A stretch of 64,000 nucleotides of DNA, taken from the NCBI RefSeq assembly GCF_001514265.1, contig NZ_KQ949006.1, forward strand, positions 62,001-126,000. The letters run 5' to 3'. Position numbers and translations under genes: made by a program. Positions 43,309-50,920 of this stretch are shown in pieces. How positions within the stretch are numbered: position 1 is the first letter of the stretch; each line of letters opens with the position of its first letter. This DNA comes from Streptomyces resistomycificus (GTDB lineage Bacteria > Actinomycetota > Actinomycetes > Streptomycetales > Streptomycetaceae). The notes beneath the pieces were generated by a model. That model ran no database searches, was not told where the DNA came from, and worked only from the letters and a program-made list of their open reading frames with translations.

Positions 43309-44250
43309 ATGCCACGGCCCGGGACCGTCCTGCTCACCGCCCTCGCCCCGATCTCCTGGGGCACCACCTACGCCGTCACCACCGAGTTCCTGCCGGCCGA
43401 CCGCCCCCTGTTCACCGGCCTGATGCGCGCCCTGCCCGCCGGACTCGTCCTGCTGGCCCTCGCCCGGGTGCTGCCGCGAGGCGCCTGGTGGGGCAAGGCG
43501 ACGGTGCTCGGCGCGCTGAACATAGGCGCCTTCTTCCCGCTGCTGTTCCTGTCGGCGTACCGGATGCCGGGCGGGATGGCGGCGGTCGTCGGGTCGGTCG
43601 GGCCGCTGTTCGTCGTGGGGCTGTCGGCGGTGCTGCTGGGGCAGCGGCCGACCGCACGCAGTGTGGTCACCGGGTTCGTGGCCGCGGCCGGCGTGAGCCT
43701 GGTCGTGCTGAAGGCGGCCGGGGCGCTCGACACGGTGGGTGTGCTGGCGGCGCTCGCCTCGACCGCCTCGATGTCCGCCGGGACCGTGCTGACCAAGCGG
43801 TGGGGCCGCCCGAACGGGGTCGGGCCGCTCGCGCTCACCGCCTGGCAGCTGACCGCGGGCGGCCTGCTCATCGCTCCCCTCGCCCTCCTCGTCGAGGGGG
43901 CACCGCCCGCGCTGGACGGCCGGGCGGTCGGCGGCTACCTCTACCTGGCCCTCGCGAACACGGCGGTCGCGTACTGGCTCTGGTTCCGCGGCATCGGCGG
44001 GCTCTCCGCAACGCAGGTCACCTTCCTCGGCCCACTGTCACCGCTGACCGCCGCGGTGGTCGGCTGGGCGGCGCTCGGGCAGGCACTCACGCCCGTACAA
44101 CTGGTGGGCATGGCCCTGGCGTTCGGGGCGACGGTCGTGGGACAGCTGGGACCGCGCACGGACGGCGCGTCCGGTGCGTCGTTCCGTTCCCCCGCGGCGA
44201 CCGCTCGCGAGGATGCGACGGCCCTGGCGGGTCCGGCACCGCGACGGTAG
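43309..44250 (+). CDS. EamA/DMT-superfamily transporter
   Basis: 313 residues with ten predicted helices in two EamA repeats: first repeat from LLTALAPISWGTTYAVTTEFLP to VAAAGVSLVVLKAAGAL, second from GVLAALASTASMSAGTVLTKRW to LVGMALAFGATVVGQL. It exports metabolites or drugs. The ATG at 43309 has AGAAGGG upstream. A disordered Ala/Arg tail of about 40 residues follows the last helix. Control by the divergent MarR protein is likely. Confidence 0.9.
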   Translation: MPRPGTVLLTALAPISWGTTYAVTTEFLPADRPLFTGLMRALPAGLVLLALARVLPRGAWWGKATVLGALNIGAFFPLLFLSAYRMPGGMAAVVGSVGPLFVVGLSAVLLGQRPTARSVVTGFVAAAGVSLVVLKAAGALDTVGVLAALASTASMSAGTVLTKRWGRPNGVGPLALTAWQLTAGGLLIAPLALLVEGAPPALDGRAVGGYLYLALANTAVAYWLWFRGIGGLSATQVTFLGPLSPLTAAVVGWAALGQALTPVQLVGMALAFGATVVGQLGPRTDGASGASFRSPAATAREDATALAGPAPRR

Positions 44251-44286
44251 GAACCGCGGCTGCGCGGAGGGCTGTCGACACACAGC

Positions 44287-44321
44287 CGAGGGGCGCCCGA
44301 TGTACCACCGGGCGCCCCTCG
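44287..44321. terminator. Bidirectional terminator between EamA and pepN genes
   Basis: CGAGGGGCGCCCG pairs perfectly with CGGGCGCCCCTCG over a 9-nt loop, between two convergent genes. Confidence 0.85.
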
Positions 44322-44353
44322 CCGACGTACGAACGTACGACGTACTACGACTC

Positions 44354-44388
44354 CTGCTACCTGCTACCTGCTACCTGCTACCTGCTAC
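44354..44388. repeat. Heptanucleotide tandem repeat (CTGCTAC)x5 at the pepN stop
   Basis: Five exact copies of CTGCTAC on the plus strand; on the coding strand GTAGCAG. The first copy on the coding strand supplies the pepN stop codon (44385-44387) and the rest lies downstream. Because 7 is not a multiple of 3, the array gives stops in every frame. Confidence 0.95.
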
Positions 44389-46958
44389 CCGGCCGCCGCG
44401 TCCGCCGCCTGGGCCTTCAGGGCGCGCTCCACGCCCGCCCGGGACTCGGAGACCAGGCGACGCAGCGCCGCGTTGGGCTCCGCCGAGGCCAGCCACTCGT
44501 CGGTCTTGCGGAGGGTGTCCTCGGAGACCTGGAGCGACGGGTAGAGGCCGACCGCGATCTGCTGGGCCATCTCGTGCGAACGGGACTCCCAGACGCCCTT
44601 GAGGGCCTCGAAGTACCGGTCCGTGTACGGCGCCAGCAGCTCGCGCTGGTCGGTCTGGACGAAGCCTCCGATGACCGCCTCCTGGACGGCGTTCGGGAGC
44701 TTGTCGGACTCGACGACCGACGCCCAGGCCTCGGTCTTCGCCTCGTCCGTCGGGCGGGAGGCCCGCGCGGAGGCCGCGTGGCGCTCACCGGCGGCCGTCT
44801 TGTCCCGCTCGTACTCGGCGGCGATCTCCGCCTCGTCGAACCGGCCCACGGTCGCCAGCCGCTGCACCAGAGCCCAGCGCAGCTCCGTGTCGACGGCCAG
44901 GCCCTCGATCGTCTGCGTGCCCTCCAGCAGCGCGTCGAGCAGGTCCAGCTGCTCCGGCGTCCGCGCGGTCGCGGCGAACGCGCGCGCCCACGCCAGCTGG
45001 TGGTCACCGCCCGGCGCGGCCGCCCGCAGGTGGGCGAGCGTCGCGTCGGTCCAGCGGGCCAGCAGGGCCTCGCGCGCGGCCGGGTCGGCGTACAGCTCGA
45101 TGGCCATCTTCACCTGGCGGTGCAGCGACTGCACGACGCCGATGTCGGACTCCTTGCCGATGCCCGACAGGACCAGGGACAGGTAGTCGCGGGTCGGCAG
45201 CTCGGCGTCCCGGGTCATGTCCCACGCCGACGCCCAGCACAGGGCGCGGGGGAGGGAGGACTCGAAGTCGCCGAGGTGCTCGGTCACGAAGGCGAGGGAC
45301 TGCTCGTCGAGGCGGACCTTCGCGTACGACAGGTCGTCGTCGTTGAGCAGCACCACCGCCGGACGGCGCCTGCCCACCAGCTGCGGCACGGCGGTCAGTT
45401 CGCCCTCGACGTCCAGCTCGACGCGCTCGTCGCGCACCAGCTTGCCGCTCTCGTCGTCGAGTTCGTACAGGCCCACGGCGATGCGGTGCGGGCGCAGGGT
45501 GGGCTCGCCCTTGGCGCCGGCGGGCAGCGCGGGGGCCTCCTGGCGGATCGCGAAGGACGTGACGACGCCGTCGGCGTCCGTCTCGATCTCCGGGCGCAGG
45601 ACGTTGATGCCGGCGGTCTCCAGCCACGCCTTCGACCAGGCCTTCAGATCACGCCCCGAGGTCTCCTCCAGGGCGCCCAGCAGGTCCGACAGGCGGGTGT
45701 TGCCGAACGCGTGCGCCTTGAAGTACGCCTGCACGCCCGCGAAGAACTCGTCCATGCCGACGTACGCGACGAGCTGCTTCAGTACGGAGGCACCCTTGGC
45801 GTAGGTGATGCCGTCGAAGTTGACCAGCACGTCGTCGAGGTCGTTGATCTCGGCCATGATCGGGTGCGTGGACGGCAGCTGGTCCTGGCGGTAGGCCCAC
45901 GTCTTCATGGAGTTGGCGAAGGTGGTCCAGGAGTGCGGCCACCGGCTGCCCGGCGCGTGGGCCTGGCAGGCGATGGAGGTGTAGGTGGCGAACGACTCGT
46001 TCAGCCACAGGTCGTTCCACCACTCCATGGTGACCAGGTCGCCGAACCACATGTGGGCCAGCTCGTGCAGGATCGTCTCGGCGCGCACCTCGTACGCCGC
46101 GTCCGTCACCTTCGACCTGAAGACGTACTGGTCGCGGATGGTGACCGCGCCCGCGTTCTCCATCGCGCCCGCGTTGAACTCCGGCACGAACAGCTGGTCG
46201 TACTTCTTGAACGGGTACGCGTAGTCGAACTTCTCCTGGAACCAGTCGAAGCCCTGCCGGGTCACCTCGAAGATGGCGTCCGAGTCGAGGTGCTCGGCCA
46301 GCGAGGGCCGGCAGTAGATGCCGAGCGGGACGGACTGGCCGTCCTTCTCGTACACGCTGTGCACCGAGTGGTAGGGGCCGACGATCAGCGCGGTGATGTA
46401 CGTCGAGATGCGCGGCGTCGGCTCGAACTCCCAGACGTTGTCCTTCGCCTCGGGCGTCGGAGAGTTGGAGATGACCGTCCAGCCGTCCGGGGCCTTCACG
46501 GTGAACTGGAAGGTGGCCTTGAGGTCGGGCTGCTCGAAGGACGCGAACACGCGGCGGGCGTCCGGCACCTCGAACTGGGTGTAGAGGTAGGCCTGGTTGT
46601 CGACGGGGTCGACGAACCGGTGCAGGCCCTCACCGGTGTTGGTGTAGGCGCAGTCGGCGACGACCCGGAGGATGTTGCGGCCCTCCAGTAGTCCCGGCAG
46701 CGCGATCCGCGAGTCCGCGAAGAGTTCCGCGGGGTCGAGCTGGTCGCCGTTGAGGGCGATCTCGTGGACGGTCGGGGCGACCAGGTCGATGAAGGACTCC
46801 GCGCCGGTTTCGGCGACGTCGAAGCGCACCGTGGTCACGGACCTGTAGGTACCGCCCTCCTGCGCGCCGGAGAGGTCGAGATCGATCTCGTACGAGTCAA
46901 CGGTGAGCAGCTTCGCCCGCTGCTGCGCCTCTTCGCGAGTCAGGTTTGTGCCAGGCAC
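44385..46958 (-). CDS. pepN: Aminopeptidase N (M1 family), paralogue 1
   Basis: 857-residue zinc metallopeptidase that removes N-terminal residues from peptides. Motifs: exopeptidase GAMEN at 264-268; zinc site H298-E299-L-A-H302 with the distal Glu321 in NESFA; catalytic Tyr region ITYAKGASVLKQLVAYVG; C-terminal ERAP1-like helical domain. It is cytoplasmic, with no signal. The GTG at 46958 gives MPGTNLTREEAQQRA behind AGGAGA; the paralogue at 59628-62207 starts in the same way. It is divergent from a DUF1203 gene. Confidence 0.94.
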   Translation of the reverse strand: MPGTNLTREEAQQRAKLLTVDSYEIDLDLSGAQEGGTYRSVTTVRFDVAETGAESFIDLVAPTVHEIALNGDQLDPAELFADSRIALPGLLEGRNILRVVADCAYTNTGEGLHRFVDPVDNQAYLYTQFEVPDARRVFASFEQPDLKATFQFTVKAPDGWTVISNSPTPEAKDNVWEFEPTPRISTYITALIVGPYHSVHSVYEKDGQSVPLGIYCRPSLAEHLDSDAIFEVTRQGFDWFQEKFDYAYPFKKYDQLFVPEFNAGAMENAGAVTIRDQYVFRSKVTDAAYEVRAETILHELAHMWFGDLVTMEWWNDLWLNESFATYTSIACQAHAPGSRWPHSWTTFANSMKTWAYRQDQLPSTHPIMAEINDLDDVLVNFDGITYAKGASVLKQLVAYVGMDEFFAGVQAYFKAHAFGNTRLSDLLGALEETSGRDLKAWSKAWLETAGINVLRPEIETDADGVVTSFAIRQEAPALPAGAKGEPTLRPHRIAVGLYELDDESGKLVRDERVELDVEGELTAVPQLVGRRRPAVVLLNDDDLSYAKVRLDEQSLAFVTEHLGDFESSLPRALCWASAWDMTRDAELPTRDYLSLVLSGIGKESDIGVVQSLHRQVKMAIELYADPAAREALLARWTDATLAHLRAAAPGGDHQLAWARAFAATARTPEQLDLLDALLEGTQTIEGLAVDTELRWALVQRLATVGRFDEAEIAAEYERDKTAAGERHAASARASRPTDEAKTEAWASVVESDKLPNAVQEAVIGGFVQTDQRELLAPYTDRYFEALKGVWESRSHEMAQQIAVGLYPSLQVSEDTLRKTDEWLASAEPNAALRRLVSESRAGVERALKAQAADAAAG

Positions 46959-47069
46959 GCGGTCATCTCCTCGATATGTGTGGGTTGCGCCATCCTTCCA
47001 CGGGCCCGCACCGAACGCGATGTCCGTTTCCCGCCGGTGAGCGGGGTGGACGCGCGCGAGTCTGGGGAC

Positions 47070-47546
47070 ATGACGACGTACACCGCACGGCCCATCGGTC
47101 AGGTGGCCCTGAAGGAGCTGCGCTCTGCTGACGACCGGGGGCGCGAGATCGTTCCCGTGACCGACGAGGAGGGCGGCGCCCCGCTCCGCTGCTGTCTGCG
47201 CCGCAGCGCCCCGGGGGAGCGGATCGCCCTGGTCTCCTACGCCCCGCTGCGCCGCTGGGCGAGGGAGACGGGCGTCGATCCGGGGGCGTACGACGAGCAG
47301 GGGCCGGTGTTCGTGCACGCGGAGGACTGCGCGGGCCCGGCCGACGACCGGCTTCCCTTCACCGACGCCCACCGCACGGTCCGCAGGTACTCGGCCGACG
47401 GACGGATCCTGGGCGGGCGGCTGGTCGAGGAGCCGGACGGGTTCGGTGACGCCTTCCGGGAGGCCTTCGACGACCCGGCCGTGGCACTCGTCCACGTCCG
47501 GGCCGTCGAGTACGGCTGCTTCCTCTACGAGGTGCGCAGGGACTGA
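47070..47546 (+). CDS. DUF1203-type protein
   Basis: 158 residues, compact alpha/beta protein with RCCLRRSAPGERIALVSYAPL near 40-60, GPVFVHAEDC, a basic stretch AHRTVRRYSADGRI, and HVRAVEYGCFLYEVRR at the C-terminus. These match my memory of DUF1203, a conserved bacterial family of unknown function. ATG start, 111 bp from the divergent pepN gene. Confidence 0.72.
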   Translation: MTTYTARPIGQVALKELRSADDRGREIVPVTDEEGGAPLRCCLRRSAPGERIALVSYAPLRRWARETGVDPGAYDEQGPVFVHAEDCAGPADDRLPFTDAHRTVRRYSADGRILGGRLVEEPDGFGDAFREAFDDPAVALVHVRAVEYGCFLYEVRRD

Positions 47547-47698
47547 GTACAGGGACGCGCCGGCGGGCGTGCGGTGATCTGGACCTCCGTGTCACCGGGC
47601 TTCTACTCTGCCGTTCACGATCCGCCGGCGAGTGCGGTGGGAACCGCCCGCGGCGAGACGGCTGCCGCGGCGCAGTCGGCGGCCGCGAGGAGGCTCGG

Positions 47699-48139
47699 GT
47701 GGACGAGATCAGCCACATCCTGACGGGAACGGTCGTCCGGTCCGTCGGCAGGGCCGTGGACATGGGGGTCGTCGAGTTCGAGGGCTCCGGGGGCGAGACG
47801 GTCATGGCCCATCTGCAGTGCCCGTTCCGGATGCTGCACGACGGAAAGATCGTCCTGGGATCCGCGGACATGCGGTACGCGCAGAAGGGCGCGGGAGAGC
47901 GGGCCTTCGACGAGTTCCGCATGATCTTCGATGCCCGCACGGCCAAGCTCAACACGATCCTCGCCGAGCTGCGACCCCGCGTCGAGGACGTGCGTGTCGG
48001 CGAGGGCGGTGAGCTCACCGTGAGCTGGGCGCCCGGGTTCCGGCTCACGGCGTTCCCCGACTGCTCCGGCGCGATGGAGGCCTGGCGGGTCCTGGTCCGC
48101 GGCGGTGCCCATCACGGGTTCCCGCCGGGCACCGTCTGA
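47699..48139 (+). CDS. Conserved hypothetical protein
   Basis: 146 residues with no membrane segment. An N-terminal beta-rich part (VEFEGSGGETVMAHLQCPFRMLHDGKIVLGSADMRY) precedes a helix-strand end (RVEDVRVGEGGELTVSWAPGFRLTAFPDC). GTG start behind GAGGAGG. I do not recognise the family. The stop TGA is the first element of a five-copy TGACA repeat, followed at once by a terminator. Confidence 0.75.
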   Translation: MDEISHILTGTVVRSVGRAVDMGVVEFEGSGGETVMAHLQCPFRMLHDGKIVLGSADMRYAQKGAGERAFDEFRMIFDARTAKLNTILAELRPRVEDVRVGEGGELTVSWAPGFRLTAFPDCSGAMEAWRVLVRGGAHHGFPPGTV

Positions 48140-48161
48140 CATGACATGACATGACATGACA
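48137..48161. repeat. Pentanucleotide repeat (TGACA)x5 at a stop codon
   Basis: Five exact TGACA units begin with the stop codon of the gene at 47699-48139. The repeat ends 1 bp before the terminator stem. Its short period makes it a slippage site, and loss or gain would not alter the stop. Confidence 0.95.
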
Positions 48162-48162
48162 T

Positions 48163-48207
48163 GGTCCGGCCCCCTGCTCCGAAGCCTACGGAGCAGGGGG
48201 CCGGACC
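48163..48207. terminator. Perfect 19-bp stem terminator between convergent genes
   Basis: GGTCCGGCCCCCTGCTCCG pairs exactly with its complement across the loop AAGCCTA, between the hypothetical gene stop (48139) and the asd stop (48220). Bidirectional. Confidence 0.9.
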
Positions 48208-48219
48208 TCGTCCACGGCG

Positions 48220-49236
48220 TCAGCCCTTGAGCTCGGCCGCCACCAGCTCCGCGATCTGCACCGCGTTCAGCGCGGCGCCCTTGCGGAGGTTGTCGTTGGA
48301 GACGAAGAAGGCGAGACCGTTGTCGACGGTCTCGTCCGTGCGGATGCGGCCCACGAAGGAGGGGTCCTGGCCGGCCGCCTGGAGCGGGGTCGGGACCTCG
48401 GTGACGGCGACGCCGGGGGCGCCGCCCAGGAGCTCCTTGGCGCGCTCGACGCTGATCGGACGGGCGAAGCGGGCGTTGACCTGGAGAGAGTGGCCCGAGA
48501 AGACGGGGACCCGCACGCAGGTGCCGGAGACCTTCAGCTCGGGGATCTCCAGGATCTTGCGGGACTCGTGCCGCAGCTTCTGCTCCTCGTCGGTCTCGTT
48601 CAGACCGTCGTCGACGATCGAACCGGCCATCGGGAGCACGTTGTACGCGATCGGCGCCACGTACTTGTTCGGCGCGGGGAACTCCGCCGCCGAACCGTCG
48701 TGCGTCAGCTTCGGCGCGTCCTCGCCGACCTTCTTGACCTGCTCGAACAGCTCGTCCACGCCGGCCAGCCCGGAGCCGGACACCGCCTGGTAGGTGGCGA
48801 CGACCAGCGCCTGAAGGCCCGCCTCGGCGTGCAGCGGCTTCAGGACCGGCATCGCGGCCATCGTGGTGCAGTTCGGGTTGGCGATGATGCCCTTGGGGCG
48901 GTTGGCGATCGCGTGCGGGTTCACCTCGGACACGACCAGCGGCACGTCGGGGTCGCGGCGCCACGCCGACGAGTTGTCGATCACCACGGGGCCCTGGGAG
49001 GCGACCTTCTCGGCCAGCGCCTTGGAGGTCGAGCCGCCCGCGGAGAACAGCACGATGTCCAGGCCGGTGTAGTCGGCGGTGGTCGCGTCCTCCACCGTCA
49101 CGCCGTCCAGCACCGTCCCCGCCGAGCGGGCCGAGGCGAACAGGCGCAGCTCCGTCACCGGGAAGTCGCGCTCCGTGAGAATCCTGCGCATGACCGTGCC
49201 GACCTGACCGGTGGCTCCGACGATTCCGACCCTCAC
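48220..49236 (-). CDS. asd: Aspartate-semialdehyde dehydrogenase
   Basis: 338 residues. It reduces aspartyl phosphate to aspartate semialdehyde with NADPH in the lysine, threonine, methionine and diaminopimelate pathways. Visible: nucleotide-binding MRVGIVGATGQVGTVM at the N-terminus, the active-site Cys123 in NPNCTTMAAMPVLKPLH, SGSGLAGVDELFEQ and the substrate region HSLQVNARFARPIS. GTG start with AAGGAG upstream. No aspartokinase gene is adjacent, so this may be a second copy in the genome, as Streptomyces often have. Monocistronic. Confidence 0.94.
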   Translation of the reverse strand: MRVGIVGATGQVGTVMRRILTERDFPVTELRLFASARSAGTVLDGVTVEDATTADYTGLDIVLFSAGGSTSKALAEKVASQGPVVIDNSSAWRRDPDVPLVVSEVNPHAIANRPKGIIANPNCTTMAAMPVLKPLHAEAGLQALVVATYQAVSGSGLAGVDELFEQVKKVGEDAPKLTHDGSAAEFPAPNKYVAPIAYNVLPMAGSIVDDGLNETDEEQKLRHESRKILEIPELKVSGTCVRVPVFSGHSLQVNARFARPISVERAKELLGGAPGVAVTEVPTPLQAAGQDPSFVGRIRTDETVDNGLAFFVSNDNLRKGAALNAVQIAELVAAELKG

Positions 49237-49594
49237 GACGACTCCTTCTGCGTGCTCTCTGCGTGACGTACATGTGCCTGATGCATGGCTGAGGTGTTTC
49301 CATCATGCGGTCAGTCCCGGTCCGCGTGTCCACTTCTTTGGGCGGCGTGCCCGAGGAATGGGACGCGTCCGGCCCCAGGTCCGGCTCCGGTTCTCCCTGC
49401 CGGACCCCGCTGAGCTGCAGAAATTCGTCCGGCAGCGGCCCTGTGCCGCAAGCTGTACTGCCCCACCCCTGCCCGCCGTGTCCCGCCGCACGCGGAGGTG
49501 TGACGTACGCCTCTGCGGTGCGGCGGGAAAAGAGGCCGAACGTTTCGGCCCCCGACGGCGTCATAGAGGAAACGCGGCGAGAAGAGGGGGCGCT
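49237..49594. promoter_or_regulatory. Gap between asd and the second ECF sigma gene
   Basis: 358 bp with no supportable gene. It contains an inverted repeat CTGCCGGAC / GTCCGGCAG with a 21-nt loop (49397-49435) and a tight one GGCCGAA-CGT-TTCGGCC (49534-49550), just downstream of GGGAAAAG and 45 bp before the sigma start. The second is well placed for an operator or leader hairpin. The AT-richer region near 49258-49310 probably carries the asd promoter. Confidence 0.4.
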
Positions 49595-50134
49595 GTGCTG
49601 CGCAGAAAGTCCCGCCGCGGCCAGGGGGACGGCACACACGACGTGCTGGACGACCCGCTGGACGCGGCCCAGGAACGCCGGGTGCGGGCGGTGCTCGCGC
49701 TCGGGGGAGTGCCGCAGGCGGACCTGCCGGACGGGGTGCAGCAGGTCCGTCTGCGGCTGCTGGAACGCGCGGCCCGGGGGGACGAGGCGCCGCGTGACGT
49801 GTCGGCCTGGGCGGCGGTCGTCGCCTCCAACCTGGCGATGGACTGGCACCGGGCCAAGCGCCGCCAGGAGCGCGTCGGTGAACGCCTCGCCTCCCTGCGC
49901 CAGCTGGAACACCCCTCGGGCGAGGACACCAGCGTGCTCTCCCTGGCCGTGGCCCAGGGCCTGGACGAACTGCCCGACGCCCAGCGCCAGGTGCTCGTCC
50001 TGCGTTTCTACGCCGACCTCCCGGTGAGCGGCATCGCCGAGGAACTAGGCATCCCCGAGGGCACGGTGAAGAGCCGGCTGCACACGGCGGTACGGGCCCT
50101 GCGTGCCCGCCTGCACGAGGACGAGGTGGTGTGA
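49595..50134 (+). CDS. ECF-type RNA polymerase sigma factor
   Basis: 179 residues: region 2 (about 20-90, VRAVLALGGVPQADLPDGVQQVRLRLLERA...VSAWAAVVASNLAMDWHRAKRRQ) and region 4 (about 115-175, LDELPDAQRQVLVLRFYADLPVSGIAEELGIPEGTVKSRLHTAVRALRARL). Region 2 is less canonical than in the ECF gene at 36767. The GTG lies behind GAAGAGGGGG; longer in-frame starts lack a ribosome site. It ends 1 nt before a membrane-protein gene that is probably its partner. Confidence 0.88.
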   Translation: MLRRKSRRGQGDGTHDVLDDPLDAAQERRVRAVLALGGVPQADLPDGVQQVRLRLLERAARGDEAPRDVSAWAAVVASNLAMDWHRAKRRQERVGERLASLRQLEHPSGEDTSVLSLAVAQGLDELPDAQRQVLVLRFYADLPVSGIAEELGIPEGTVKSRLHTAVRALRARLHEDEVV

Positions 50135-50135
50135 C

Positions 50136-50864
50136 GTGACCGCCGAACACGACGGACGCGCCGGCGCGGACGCGCTGATGGCCGCGATCACCGACGAACC
50201 GCTGCCGGACACCGCCCGCGCCGACCCGGCCTTCCTGGCCGAACACCGCTCGGCCCAGGCCGATCTCGCCCTGCTGCGCGAGCAGCTGGGCCTCATCGGG
50301 CACGCCCTCGCCGAACCGCCCGCGGCCCCCCGACCGGCGCCCGTTCGCCCGTCCCGGAGCCCGTCCCGGACCCCGGCCCGGCGCCGGGCCTTCAACCTGG
50401 CCTTCGGAGCCTTGGCGGTGACCGCCGCCGCGGCCGTGCTGTCGGGCATGGGCTGGCTGCTGTCCCAGGCCCCGAGCGGAGCCGGCGCCGGCGCGGACAG
50501 CGGGGCCGCCAAGCAGGAGTCCGGCGGTGTCCGCTTCGGCAGCCCCCGCTACCTGGCCTGCGCCCGCACGGTGGCCGAGGGGACCGTCCTGCGCGCCGAG
50601 GAACTGCCTGACGGGGAGCTGCTGCGAGTCACCGTGCGCGTGACCCGCTACTACAAGCCGGCCGAGGGCGAGGACGAACTGACCTACGTGATCAGCCGGT
50701 ACGTGATGTCCCGTCTGCCCGCGAAGGGCGACCGGGTGCTGTTCGGGGCCTGGCACGACGCGGCCACACCCGACTCCTGGGTCCTGGGGGAGCGGGCGGT
50801 GGCCCGCGAGCGGGCCTGGATCACCGCCTCGCTCCCGGAGTCCCGCGGGCTGACCTGCTCATGA
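50136..50864 (+). CDS. Single-pass membrane protein, putative anti-sigma partner
   Basis: 242 residues. A cytoplasmic N-terminal half (1-85) carries a helical segment RSAQADLALLREQLGLIGHALAE. One membrane helix (about 91-109, AFGALAVTAAAAVLSGMGWLL) is followed by an extracytoplasmic domain with two Cys (LACARTVAEG; GLTC) and a beta-rich core (LLRVTVRVTRYYKPAEGEDELTYVISRYV). It has no HxxxCxxC motif. Position and topology suggest control of the adjacent sigma factor; this is inference. Confidence 0.75.
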   Translation: MTAEHDGRAGADALMAAITDEPLPDTARADPAFLAEHRSAQADLALLREQLGLIGHALAEPPAAPRPAPVRPSRSPSRTPARRRAFNLAFGALAVTAAAAVLSGMGWLLSQAPSGAGAGADSGAAKQESGGVRFGSPRYLACARTVAEGTVLRAEELPDGELLRVTVRVTRYYKPAEGEDELTYVISRYVMSRLPAKGDRVLFGAWHDAATPDSWVLGERAVARERAWITASLPESRGLTCS

Positions 50865-50868
50865 GAAA

Positions 50869-50905
50869 GGGCGGGCGCCCGTCACCTGACGACGAACGCC
50901 CGCCC
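50869..50905. terminator. Bidirectional terminator between convergent genes
   Basis: GGGCGGGCG / CGCCCGCCC, 9-bp stem with a 19-nt loop, between the membrane-protein stop (50864) and the subtilase stop (50921). Confidence 0.75.
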
Positions 50906-50920
50906 CCACAGCCGCAGTGA

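Noticed and set aside
49303..49491. Small minus-strand gene in the asd-sigma gap
   Set aside because: No ribosome site and no recognisable domain, and it overlaps likely promoter elements; treated as non-coding.
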